From NCBI GenBank assembly GCA_946406115.1, contig OX291543.1, forward strand, positions 29,600,815-29,664,814: a DNA stretch of 64,000 nt, in the 5' to 3' direction. Below are positions 37,534 through 49,745 of the stretch, piece by piece. The notes below the pieces were generated by a model. The model was not told the origin of the DNA, made no database searches, and worked only from the letters and a program-made list of their open reading frames with translations. Each line of letters opens with the position of its first letter. Within the stretch, counting starts at the first letter, position 1. Made by a program: the position numbers and the translations under genes. Source of the stretch: Apoda limacodes. Its lineage: Eukaryota; Arthropoda; Insecta; Lepidoptera; Limacodidae.

Positions 37534-38620
37534 AAATTAAGAGAAGCTTAATGTAACTTGACATAACGTTGCATTTTCTTATCGTTTGTAGCTATAAAAA
37601 GATAACTTAGTCACTTTTGCTACTAGTCAAACGACGATATTTCATAAACTAACCTTCATGGAACAAAAAGTATATTAAAAAGAGTTTTATTTTACACATA
37701 AATAATGAAATACGCTCCAATGTTCCTTTGAATTTATAGAGCTACCATGAGTTGTTTAGGAAATATTGTCTTCTATGAAAGTGATATAATTTTTGCTTGT
37801 CAGTGTATATAAAACTAATATTTACAACACATTCAGAATATAGGTAGGTACTTACATTAAAATTGAATAGATGCAGTGTCCTATACAATATGTGCAAGTG
37901 ATCGTTACTTATGACTAACTCCTCATCGATGCACGCAATTAGGAACCCATGCAATTAGTCACGTATTCTTTAGAAGTTCGCATATGACGTTAGTTACGGT
38001 TCATAAGATTTACCTGTTATTCTTGTATTGTTTGGCATCATATAGTTGCGAACAAGTTGTATTGTACTGCCAAATTCCTGTAACCTACCTACCTTATAGC
38101 ACAAATGAGTTACTAGTTTCTCCTATAGCGGCTGTAACGGCAGTGTTAACAAGGACAGTGTTAACAAGTTATATAGGTAGGTATGTAGATATTATATGTA
38201 TGTTGAACAAGTAACGTATGAGTGATTATGTATCAGTACCATACTAATTAGGTATCCTTATGCATTGCGCAGTTTAAGTTTGAATTACGCAGGTAGGTAC
38301 GTCCGTAAACTACAAAAAAACCTTTTAAAAAAGTAATAAGACTACGCAAAATAGAAGGTATTATTTAAACTGCTTAATGCTGTCGGTTCTGCCCTCCACA
38401 TCGTGTTGAACGTTTGTCATGGGTGAAATTCATTAATTTCCTTTTTCTAGGATTTAGCTGTTGCTAATTTAAGTAATATCTAGTTAATAGTCTTTAGTAT
38501 AGTATTCCTAAGTACTTTGCTAATAAAAGCCAAACCAATTATTTCTTAAAATCTTTAAATTTTTTGCCTGTATATTCCTATGTTTGTTAAGCTCATCATG
38601 CGAATTTTACTACATTTTGA

Positions 38621-38762
38621 TTATACATATACATTATACATATACATTATACATATACATATACATTATACATATACATTATACATATACATTATACATA
38701 TACATTATACATATACATTATACATATACATTATACATATACATTATACATATACATTATAC
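38621..38762. repeat. Microsatellite/minisatellite (tatacatatacat)n
   Basis: About 140 bp built from alternating atacat and atacatt units with a period of mainly 13 bp. Frames through it encode only Tyr/Ile/His/Thr repeats and are not genes. Confidence 0.9.
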
Positions 38763-38982
38763 TACAAGCAGTATTTAAAAATAAAAGCTTTATGATTAAG
38801 GCAGAAAAACTAACTGTCTCCGGAATACAGCGTTTAAGGATGATGAAGCAAGTCATTCTCTATTTCCAATCGAATTGATTGTCCTCGAAAATAATTGTCA
38901 TTAATGATGATAAGTTGGCGACGCGACTTTAGTTCGTAAGCGTTGGTTTGAACAACCAAAGAGGTGCTTGATCGAATTAAAT

Positions 38983-39456
38983 ATCTTTTGATACATAAAC
39001 ACATTATTAGGTACTGGTTTAATTTTGTTATTTAAATTATGATATTTTATGACATACAGGTTCTAAATTTTTAAATGTCTCAACTTAAAAATTTGCTTTT
39101 GTGACAAACATGGTTTTTCTCTGTACTCTTCAGATGTTTTACATAATAGCATACATTACAGTGCAACAAACTTTTCTGACCCGGTGGTCAAAAATCACAA
39201 CTACAATCGCCGTATAAAAATAGTGGCAACTTTCACGACGGTAGCGACCATACACCGGGTTATACATGTTTGTTGCACTGTAATGTATGCTATTATGTAA
39301 AACATCTGAAGAGTACAGAGAAAAACCATGTTTGTCACAAAAGCAAATTTTTAAGTTGAGACATTTAAAAATTTAGAACCTGTATGTCATAAAATATCAT
39401 AATTTAAATAACAAAATTAAACCAGTACCTAATAATGTGTTTATGTATCAAAAGAT
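38983..39456. repeat. Perfect long inverted repeat: two 189-bp arms, 96-bp spacer
   Basis: I compared the arms base by base. 38983-39171 is the exact reverse complement of 39268-39456 at all 189 positions, and pairing ends abruptly at the outer edge. The spacer (39172-39267) contains acccggtg and caccgggt, also inverted. The innermost 15 bp of each arm (acagtgcaacaaac) with the spacer look like a small MITE related to 10356-10482, so most of each arm would be flanking sequence duplicated in mirror image. It lies in intron 1 of lov and would form a long RNA hairpin in the pre-mRNA. Confidence 0.95.
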
Positions 39457-39829
39457 GTGCAAAAAGAAACAAAATTATAATCTATTCTGGAATAAAAATC
39501 TTAAGTATGATTTAGAAAGAAAATCTTACGTCAGTAATTACAGGGAAAAAATATTTATGTCAATAATATTTACAAGTAAAAATACATGTCGTCATGGAGC
39601 ATATTTTCGAATTTTGAAATACTGGGTAGCTTTAGGGCAAGCTTAGGCAAATTCCTAAAACCTTTGAATTTTTCCTTAGATATAGACAGAGTATCTTAGT
39701 ACCATGGATTTGTTAGTTTTACGACATACTAGGTTTTTTCCTTATACCGGTCACTATTGTAATCTCCCAAGCACTGTTATCGTAACTTCTCTGGGAAACT
39801 AGCCTTGTGTATACTCTTTCTATCAGAAG

Positions 39830-40340
39830 TTGTCGTTTAAAAAAGTCTCTGGGTGGATGCACTTGGATACAGGCCCTTATGACTTGATTCAACGACAGGC
39901 TGAGAGAATTGTCGAAGATTACAAACTCACAAGCCGTATCGAACCTATAAGTCTGAAGAGAGACTTTGCCTCCCTGTGTGTGTTCTACCGCTTGTACTAT
40001 TATATATATTGGATGTGTTCTAAGAATTGTTCGAAATGATGCCCACGGCTACTTTCGACCATCGCACCGCTCGCCATTGGCAGGGAATTCATTCTTATAC
40101 TTAAGAACCGAAATGGTCGCGTTCAGTGCGGTATCAGAGAAACTTTCTCCCGCGCTTGTGGAATGCGCTCCCTGCCAAGATTTTCTCTATAAGGACTACA
40201 GTATGTAATGTAATACAGAACTTATAAGATTTTTGAAGGGTTGGCAACGCGCTAGTGATGCCCTATGTGTCGCAAGCGTCCACAGGCTGCGGTGACCGTT
40301 TACCATCAGGCAGACCGTCAGCTTGTTTTCCAAAAAAGAG
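39830..40340 (+). pseudogene. LINE C-terminal and 3' end, broken
   Basis: The plus strand encodes GPYDLIQRQAERIVEDYKLT, then ISLKRDFASLCVFYRLYY. After frame changes come the CSKELFEMMP and FLPRLWNALPAKIFS regions, and the tail gaccgtttaccatcaggcag. Same family as 13639-14200 and 32320-32515, and the longest copy here, but frameshifted. Confidence 0.7.
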
Positions 40341-40807
40341 ACCCAAAAGAAAGCAAAAGTAGTTTTTTGTTGTTACAGATTAAATTTATATGGACGAAAC
40401 CGACATACAGCTTTATTACTCTGTTTGACTTCTAATAGTTTGTTTAGAATAGGCAAAAGGGGTATATTATCCTGTTCCTGGTCTTTATTTTATCGCTTAT
40501 TGCTTTAAAGCTGGTATTTATGACTTATGGGATTTATATCAAGCAGCTGTAGCCCAGATAAACTGTAACAGAGACAGTGTTGCGTTGATGAGGTGACCAC
40601 CCGTTACCCAGGACTAAAGTGGTTGGTGAAATAAAGCTGCCTCCCACATTATGATGTGAGTGTGTTTTCAGCCACTGGTGAACCCCTTTGATGAATAAAA
40701 ACCGTGATATTATATTTATACATACCTTCATACAATTGACCATTATTACTGTTACTTTACTAACTTTGGCTACCAACATAGCTCGCAGAATTAGTAAGCT
40801 AAAGTAG

Positions 40808-40965
40808 CTGGGCTGGACACGTCTATCGGAGGACCAATGGCCGGTAGCCAGGTGGACCGACGACCTTAAAAGGGTGGCTGGTGATGGCTGGATGCGGAAG
40901 AAATGGCGCGCCATAGAGGAGGCTTATGTTCAGCAGTGGACTAATATAAGCTGATATGATGATGA
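40808..40965 (+). pseudogene. RTE-type LINE C-terminal fragment
   Basis: The frame 40808-40954 reads LGWTRLSEDQWPVARWTDDL, then KRVAGDGWMRKKWRAIEEAY and VQQWTNIS before TGA. This resembles the terminal motif of RTE-class LINE proteins (RWTDDL ... GEAYVQQW). It is followed by the usual gctgatatgatgatg 3' end. 5'-truncated and inactive. Confidence 0.75.
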
Positions 40966-41469
40966 CTGTTACTTTTTTCCCGTACTAGATTTTTGCCTGC
41001 TAATATCTCTCTAATAACAAATATTTCCCTGTTTGATTTTACTGTTAGAAAGTTTGTGCAATTCCTAACAAAGCTAAATACAAAATTGACAGTCACACTT
41101 TTTTCATTGTAGGTAAGTACTCCTCATTAAGATTAAGAAGGGTTGAATATAGTTAACATAGGTACTTAAGAATATGGTTCTGTTTCTGATGTAATGTATT
41201 ATTTTGCATGCTTCATTATTTTCTTTGTCTTCCATATAGGTAAGTATCTTACCGGCATAAGTATGTCGGAATCTATACTACGAATATAAATACGTGACTG
41301 AATTTTTTGTTTCACAACGGAACATTCAATTGAGCTGAATTGAAGAGTCGAAGTAGTACATACAAGATCACTTTATTCCGGAAAACTAAAATGTTCTTGC
41401 AGGAAAAACTATAACCGATTTATACTTGGAAGAATTAGAGCTGCAGCTTGCTATAGAAAACTTTCTTAC

Positions 41470-41550
41470 AAAAATCAAGGCTTTACCGCAGGAATCCCAT
41501 GCCAATAACCGAATTTAGCACGGGCGGAGCCGCTGGCCAAAGCTAGTATA
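41470..41550 (-). repeat. Fragment of common dispersed repeat
   Basis: ccaataaccgaatttagcac and gggcggagccgctggccaaa-gctagta: complement of the family start seen at 3918. The preceding 41250-41470 (aatctatactacgaatataa, tattccggaaaactaaaatg) likely belongs to the same unit. Confidence 0.5.
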
Positions 41551-42214
41551 CATAGGTTATTAGTCAAATACTTATTGAATTTGCATAAATATTCAAAACG
41601 GAAAGAAACTTATCCTTTTATGGATTGATTCAATTACATATGATATAATTGCATATTATAAGCATTAATTAAAAATTGTAAGATAGAAAAGTATTGAATG
41701 AACCGTAAGTAGACAAGCTCACAGTCATTAACCAGTAAAATCTTGTAATAACTGGTGTGTAATCACGCACGCATAAAATTTTATGTTTCAATTAAGCGTG
41801 CGTATACGTGCCATGTAAAGGAATTAAAAATTTATATACTTATAAAACTGCGCAACAAGGAAATGCGTATAAAACGGAAATTATTTTATCTATGACTTCA
41901 TATTAGAAGTGACATCGAACTTCTGTGTCTGTGGCAACAAATTTGAATATTCACAGACCTAGACCAGTCTTTTTTCTGCGCATAATAAGACCAAATATCA
42001 GTCAAACATAATTCGTATTAGCGCATTTACTATTTCCTACAATCTTTACTTTATAATGTCACACAATCTCTTTTTTTGTAGCGCCAGGAGTATTACTTGC
42101 GTGGTGCCTACTATCAATATATTTTTGAAGAACCCCATGCTCTTAAATTAATTAAGGTGACCCCTACTGACACATCTATGTCCAGTTATTATTTTTGTAA
42201 CGTGAAATGAAGTT

Positions 42215-42325
42215 CCTTTTTTACAACTCCGCGGGATTGATATGCGGGATCCAGCAGAATAATAAAAGCAGCGGGATCCCGCGGAAATACGTGATCCCGT
42301 TTTGCGGGATTGCAATCCCTAGTAA
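42215..42325. repeat. Cluster of gcgggatcc-type repeats
   Basis: Five overlapping variants of gcgggat or gggatcccgcgg occur within about 100 bp, several mutually complementary, so the stretch can fold. Probably part of a mobile element; no gene. Confidence 0.55.
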
Positions 42326-42734
42326 TAATGATACGCGCTACACATAGGTAAATATATATTTTTTTGTTTTCGCACTTAACGCACATAAAGGTTATATAGT
42401 TGTTATAAAAAGCAAAGTCAATTTAAGTCTGAAAAAATACAAAGCGAAGAAGAAAAAAGGGAAGTTTACGTACTAAAGTAATATAAGAGTTACTTTGCTT
42501 GATACAAACAGAACTGTTGCGTTTTTCGTGACTCCTGACTGATTTCCTTGGTTATGTTCATGCAACTGTTAAAGGCCGTCAAACAAAAAAGTTGATAATC
42601 TCGTATATGTGTACAGTACCTACAAAGGCCTACGTAACAGAACTGATATTGTATCTCTTTATCTAATTACTTTAAATACCACTAAATTGACAGGTTCCAG
42701 CGGTAACCACCTAATGAAAAATCTATCCACTAAC

Positions 42735-42800
42735 GCATTTAATATGAAATTAATCAAATTCTCGCAAACTTAACTCGTTTGGGTATGCCATCACCTTAAG
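42735..42800 (-). mobile_element. Solo terminus related to the element at 37089
   Basis: The reverse complement begins cttaaggtgatggcataccc and continues aaacgagttaagtttgcgag, matching the left end of 37089-37533 over about 60 bp with few differences. No partner end found nearby. Confidence 0.55.
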
Positions 42801-42912
42801 AGTCACTGTTTTTGTAATAAATTGTATATTCTGTTAATGTTACCCGAACAAAAAGGAATGGTATTTTACATTTACACACGTCTTCACGTAGAGGAACAAT
42901 ATTGTCCATTTA

Positions 42913-43236
42913 AGGGCGCGTTCATTTTAGGGTGCAGTATCATTATTTTGGTTTAATCTGTCATCTGTTCGTTTTGCATTGTGTCAATTTTTTTTTGTTT
43001 TTTTTTAAATATATTTTTGGGTAACAGCCTATACATATTAATCGTTATGATAGTGTGTGTGTTTTATTGTAGTGTGTATACGTCAACCGTTCGTTTTGCA
43101 AGTTTTTCAACCAAAAATTATGTTAGCAACGTTTCAGAGCTACAAGAACGATAGGTGTCGGTGGCAAAACTGGTGTTATCAAAAGTGTGAAAAGTATCAA
43201 TCGTGGGAAATCTTAATCCCAAAACGAACGCGCCCT
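42913..43236. mobile_element. MITE, 324 bp (gggcgcgttcg family), copy 2
   Basis: Terminal inverted repeats agggcgcgttcattttaggg (left) and the complement of agggcgcgttcgttttggga (right). The interior is non-coding and similar to 2478-2813. A short frame inside is a by-product of the repeat. Confidence 0.7.
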
Positions 43237-43754
43237 AAATGTAGTGCGTGAGACCATACGTCAGCTCTCACCAGCTCACCTGCTAAATAAATTGCACGAG
43301 ATACAAATGTCCACATAAATAATAGTTACACTATACGTTGCATATCGTCGGACGCCCACTCCACTCTGGCTGTGTTATATGTAGATTATTCTCAACTCCC
43401 GACAGCTGACTTTAATGTCCGCGATATAGGAATAGGGTCTCCGCTTCAGTCACAACTTTCACTGCGAGTACCTTCGGTCGTTGCACGTCTGTTTGTTTTT
43501 GTTATTTGACAAAGTTCCGCTCATAAAAAGTTGCTAACTGAAGTATAAAATGCTTTAATAAATTCTTGTCAATAAATAGGGAATAGCACAACAGTATGAT
43601 GTTTTTTATTTATGCAATCTGTCTGTCTGTTCAAAAGTGGAAATATGATGATCACAATATGCTAGGTGCATCCAGCTATGGTTAATGGTTGTCCTACCCT
43701 GAGGATAAAACCGTGATGGTATACAAACATACCTTGTAGTACATACACATTACA

Positions 43755-43822
43755 CGTATGTTACATGCGTAGTTTGGGACCAGATGGCGCTGCGTGAGAT
43801 TTCTAGTAATATATTTATTTAA
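43755..43822 (+). mobile_element. SINE 3' fragment
   Basis: tagtttgggaccagatggcg, ctgcgtgaga and the following tatttattt tail parallel the 3' end of the SINE at 45793 (tagtttgggactggatggcg, ttgtgtgaatgtcc). 5'-truncated. Confidence 0.55.
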
Positions 43823-45792
43823 GAGCGGCCTGTTAATGTATATTTAATCTAGGCTACTATGTGCCATTTCCATAAAACATCGCTTAATCACATTTGCGGA
43901 AAATTGTATCTAGAACCAGTGTTTCCATGCTCTTACTTTAGAAATGAAAAAAAAAAACAATGTTTAAATTTTTTTTATTTCATGAAAAGTGAGCTGCCAT
44001 TACTTTTTTTTCACTTTCATAACAAATGCGTAAATAAATACATAAAAAATAAATAAATAGGTATATACCTATTATATCGTAATATTTGATATTATTTGAG
44101 TAATGTCTACCTAAAAGCAATGCAATAATATTACACATATTATTTATTTTTTTCATTCCATCAAATCTGAATATAAAATCATTTTTAGTTTTTCCTTGGA
44201 TATCGCGTCTATCTTAGCACAACCTTAAATGGATATATAGGATTCAGACATGTTATGTTGTTGTAGAAGTAAACTCTCCGATTTATTCGAAATGAATTAC
44301 TATATTTAGGTAGATTATTTTGTTTAGAATCGATATTGTATAGTATACAATAAAATTTGCAGAAGCATACATGCAAGATTACATTTGTACTAGCGTAGAT
44401 ATGTTTCAAAAAACAGTTCTTAAATAGTTTAAAAAAACAAGAGCAAACGGAATAAGTAGTTTGATTCGTCCCAATAATTTTAAAACAAACTAGCACTTAC
44501 CCACAAACTCGACCGCGTAGACCTTTGAAAAAAACCTTTTAACTGTTTATGGTTTTACCTACAACTATCGGAATTTTCATCCCCTGTTACACCCCATAGG
44601 GGAATCACTTTTCAAAAACGTCGAACACGTCAATCTTGATTTTAAACGTTAAGGCCAAATACCATTTTTTATACATTTAGCTTCAAAATTGACAGATTGT
44701 CATACAAACTTCCATGAATTTAGCAAAATCCTTTCTTAGTGGCGCTCTTCACCAAATAAGACTACCCACATGCGGCATTTTGAGTTTCTAGACTAAGCGG
44801 TTTGGGCTGTGCGTTGATATGTCATTGAATCAGTGACCCAGTCAGTCAGTATTTTTTTTTTAAACCTATACAGATATATTGAAAGTAAAACTAGAGACTA
44901 AAAGGAATCGTGTAAAACCCAGAAGAAAAACGACATAAGACTAGCTGAAAGAATATATAAAGGAATATGGCACTGGGCAGAAGAATATGGAAACAGCTCC
45001 ACTGAAAAGTTAGATGACAAAAATCTTACAGCGATCGAGAAATACGCAGTTTTTATGTTTTCACAAGGGTGTTAAATGTACTAAAACCTCTTAACAGTAA
45101 CATATTTTATTTTTATGATTGGAATATTAAATCGATCGAGGATTGAGTGTGTGCTGTTGAGCTGCTTCAAGACCTATCGTACGACATAATAATTTCCGTC
45201 ACAGACGCATTTCAACGTTCAATTTTAAATGTTCAATGACCGGCCAGTTAAATCATTACGTGTGTTGACTCAGAGGCCGACTAAACCCAGCTACTGCACG
45301 CTAAGCAGTGACCGTTTAAGATGTGTAAAACCGAGCGGTAAAGCGTCTTCACTTCACATCATTTTACTCGGAAATTGCTAGGAAATAAGGGGTGTAAACA
45401 GTTGACTAAATTTTTATATAGATGTAACTGATGCAATGTATATTATTTAGAAACATACAAGAAAGTCTAAAACTGTTTAAACAACGACATGCATTACTCG
45501 TTAATTAAGTACGTTAAGTATTATTTGCCGCCCAAGAAAAGTTTTAAATTCGACGCGTATGTTTTTTAGGTGTCATATAGTAAGTACCTACTCCGTGGAC
45601 TGACGACTAATTTTCGTGATCCTTTTTTATATGAAAAGATTCACCTTCAATTATTATTATTATTATATGTGAGGATCTGATAATGGTGATGAAAATTAAA
45701 ATGAGGTAAGCAAATGTCATGCTAAAATAAATTAATATTATTTTGATAATTTGAAATATCATAAAAAATGAAAAGGCTTTAAAAGTGTCTTA

Positions 45793-46050
45793 CCAGAGCC
45801 GGCGTGGATTATGGGGTAATGACTTGCTTGCTGACCCAAGGGGCGTGGGTTCGATCCCCGCACAGGACAAACATGACTGTAATGAATATTTGTATTTTTC
45901 TTGAGTTTAGGTGTTTTCTATGTATAATTACGTATTTAAACAAAAAGATTTTATGTATGTATTTGTATCCGTTGTCTGGTATCCATAGTACAAGCCTTGC
46001 TTAGTTTGGGACTGGATGGCGTTGTGTGAATGTCCATTGTATTTTATTTA
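45793..46050 (+). mobile_element. tRNA-derived SINE
   Basis: The 5' part is tRNA-like, with an RNA polymerase III B box gggttcgatccccgc (core 45848-45859) and a degraded A-box region about 40 bp before. The body is non-coding and ends in tagtttgggactggatggcg and an AT-rich tail, as in lepidopteran SINEs. It is not a functional tRNA: no clover-leaf can be completed. Confidence 0.7.
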
Positions 46051-49000
46051 TTACTATTTACTAAAGGTTGAAATTGGTAAACTGCGCCACATATCCGATT
46101 CGTTCTTGACCGATTTCTTAATTCAATTTACTAAGGAGTATAATACACGACGTGATTTACTATTTTTTAGAACACCACTAATGAAAATAATTGATACAAA
46201 CGGTGATGATGTAGTAACACGCTAAAACCTGATTAGAATAATGGTATCTCCGAACGAATGAATATTGATCACCACAATAACAGATGGCTTATTAAAAGAA
46301 TTGATAGAAAATCAATCCCATAATTCAATACCGACCATTATAAGACCATAAAAGGTGCAATTAATACACGCCACACGTGTGGTGCCGTGCACGGAGGCGC
46401 CACAAAAAACTCATGCTAACACAATAGATGCTAGCACGGCTATTAGCACGATGCTGCTCGAACACGCACCGTCTCATGGGTAATTATGCTGGAACAACGA
46501 TATGTGGTGACTTTTTATTACCCTTGTTAGTGTTTTTACGGCTTTACAGACAAGAAGGATGGGTCAATTTTTAATTGTAAAATAGGTGTTAGTAGTTATC
46601 GTGTTTTGGCTGCAAATTAGTCGTACGATTCAACTGTTTCTTGTGTTATCCATCGATGCTGCTTAATTGAACATGTTCTGTCTCATGATAACTATATTTT
46701 GTAACTTTTTATTGCACTTGTTCGTGTTTTTGCAGACAAGTAAGATAGGAAGTTACGTAAAATTTATTTTCTAATTGTAAATAGGTCATTTTGGTACCTT
46801 GTTTTGGCTTTAACTAGTTATACGATTGAACTATAGGTCATCTGAATCTATCTCGGTTAAATTTTTTAAAGGTTTTTATATTTATATAAAAAGTAAATAC
46901 GGTTCCAAAATTCTGATATTGAACGATGCAAAGTTTATGTAAACATTCAAAGCATTTTAAATTATGTGCCTACTTATCAAGATAATTCAGCATTACAATA
47001 CGGTGGGGTCATAGTCATAGCAGAGACTAAAGCTATCCATACTCACATGGTATACCTGACCGTTTTGCTTGTATAGTTTATGTCTGCTTGTTAGGTAAAA
47101 TTGAGCTATGTCGTTGGACATAAACATATACATAAATAGGGAAAACTTGTAAAAAATATCAGTTGAAGCCATAGTTCCTGTAGCGGCATTTGCTCTAGAT
47201 TAACGCATCGGCTCCAATTGCTGATTTTTTCTGTTTTAGTTATCCATAAGTCACCAAATTTTATACTTTGTCATAGTAGTCCTTTCTTTTCTCATCTGTA
47301 CAGTTCCTGTCAGGTACCTGTTCCATTGCGTGTATGGCTAGCTTAAGGGGCATTTTGGTTTGGTTAGTTGTTGACCATGTAGTGAGTGGGCGATTTGGTC
47401 CACGTATCAATCATGGTTAAGAATGGCATTTGAAATACTTTGCAAAATGTTTGCAATAATGACACCTACGCGTGATTAGGAACAATAGTACAACTCAGTA
47501 ATAAATTGCACACATGAGCAATGTTTTGTACAGTATTATAAGTAAAGTAAGGGGTCATTTCGAAAGCAGGCGTCCTCATAAAAATACGTCCTTGTGCCTA
47601 GACAAATATGTATGCTCTACATTGGGCTGGTCTACTCAATTACGTTGCTGTTGTTTTTATTGTTTTGACTCTCACATTTTGAGGTTACCTACTAATTTAT
47701 ATTCATATCAAATTCTAGGCAAGTTATGCGCGCCTATTACTAACACTAATCTTAATAAATATCTATCTTCGCAAAGCCCTTTGAAGGTATCATTGAATTA
47801 TAGGTACTATTGATGAAAGATCCTTTCTAAGACCTAATCTAAGGATTTCAGGTTTAAATCCTGGCTTGAGGTCAAATTGTTTGACTGTGTCTTTGCTTTT
47901 CAAATTATAAAATTTTTTTTATTCATACTTTTATGAAATATTAAAATATTCCAATTTCTTTAAGTTACTATTCTGATTAGATAAACTTTGGTATTTAGAT
48001 ATATTACTATCTACAAGACGGTTAGATTCCAGTTAAATTTTGTCAAGTCTTATTAATTACTCCTTTTTAATTGTTTACACGTTCTAAATAACTTAATTTA
48101 ATACATATGTAAATCTTCCTATGTCTAGTTCTGAAAAGTGTAGGGCTACAGAAGTAGGTCAGTGGAGCGACACGCGGTGGCGATTGAATGCAAATGTAGC
48201 GTCTTATTTGCGCGGGAGCAGCTGTCATCCGCGAGGAGGTTGACAACAGTTTCTGTCTGTGTTCTTAGGACAGAGTATTAAATCAAAACAAAACAAACCA
48301 AGTGAATTATTTTCTGGGACTAAAACATGCATTAATAATTTTAAACATGTAGAACGTAAGCACATTCGTGACTATTAACTTTATTCTGGTACACAAGTTT
48401 AATTAATATAAATGCATTTTAAACAATGTATATTGTAACTTTTTCATTAAGCCTAGTGTCGGTTTTTGTTTAAATCAAGCGAATTTTGAAGGCCCTCATC
48501 AGGTCGAATGTCAAACAAAAACATAGGATGTACTAGGTGTACAACATTAAATAAACGTAGGTTCCTTTAATTTTTTTGAGGTTTTTGAAATGTTGCTAGG
48601 CATTCCTTTCTCTTGTTTATAATTGTTTTGCTTTAATAATTAATCATTTAAAGTTCTATAAGATTTAAAGTGAAAGTTTTAGAAAGGTAGGTAAGTCTAA
48701 AACGATTGCATTTAAAAGGCTCATTTACATTATTTATTTCATAAAAAGTAATAATAACCGTGACGGCTTAAATGTGACATGTAGGTAGCACTATTTTGAC
48801 ACTGAACTGGTTACTTGTTGGTATAGAAAAATAGTTGGGCCCTAAATTCAATTTTATCTTTGTAGGTCAAACGGCTAAATAGTAATTAATTTTAGTAATT
48901 GTAACAAATATTTAAAAAACTTATACCAACCTACTTATAGTAATATGCGAAATACATATCTAGAAAGAAGATAAAACATCTACAGGTGTACCGTGATGTT

Positions 49001-49614
49001 TATGATATTAAGTATTTACGGTGACCCTAGCGTGTGCTCAGAGAATCTAGCACTTAGCCAATGTCGTCGCTGTTTTTTACTTCTTATGCCACCCTTGAAT
49101 CTAATGAACCGCTACTAGGTAGTGACTTCGCGTGCTTAAACGTGAATTTATGTTAACAATAGACAAGTTTGTACTTATCTATTAGATAGTTAACGGAAAA
49201 TAAGAGCTATGGAAGCAAATAAATCTCATATTTTTTACGTGAAGTAAGAACGGATTTTACTGCACAGTATTGCGTGATATATTTATTTCTCATAAAGCCA
49301 ATTAAAATTATAAAATTAGAGCCACCCAAGAAGGCCATGCTAATTAATTTCTTATTCAATATTCACAGAACAATAGCTCTAAGAACTAAAATAATACACT
49401 TTATGACATTCAACGTTTACGATTATGATGTAATGACTACAAAAATCACAATAAAATTTACTTACCGCATTTGTGTCTAAATGAAGCAAAACAGAAAAAA
49501 CAAGCGAGAAAATTGTAATAAGTTTTACTTGACTACTTAAGATGGGCACAATCGGGACGCTAACCTGGTATTATCTAATTATTAACAATATTAACAACCG
49601 AGGTTTTTTGTTGA

Positions 49615-49745
49615 AACTATACAGTATGGAGTTTTTTGAAGAGAGTACTTAGATTTTTAAAGGGTCGTTAAAGCGCGAGTAGGGTTATTGTTGTTGCAAG
49701 CGTTCATAGACTACATACATAGTACATAGTGACCGCTTGATATGG
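49615..49745 (+). pseudogene. LINE 3' tail fragment
   Basis: actatacagtatggagtttt, gatttttaaagggtcg, gcgcgagtagggttattgtt-gttgcaagcgttcatag and gtgaccgctt: degraded form of the tail at 32340-32470. Confidence 0.5.

Noticed and set aside
38580..38795. Frames rich in Tyr/Ile/His/Thr
   Set aside because: Pure translation of the tatacatatacat microsatellite.
45840..45862. A tRNA gene
   Set aside because: Only the B box is convincing; no clover-leaf or anticodon stem can be made, and a SINE body follows.
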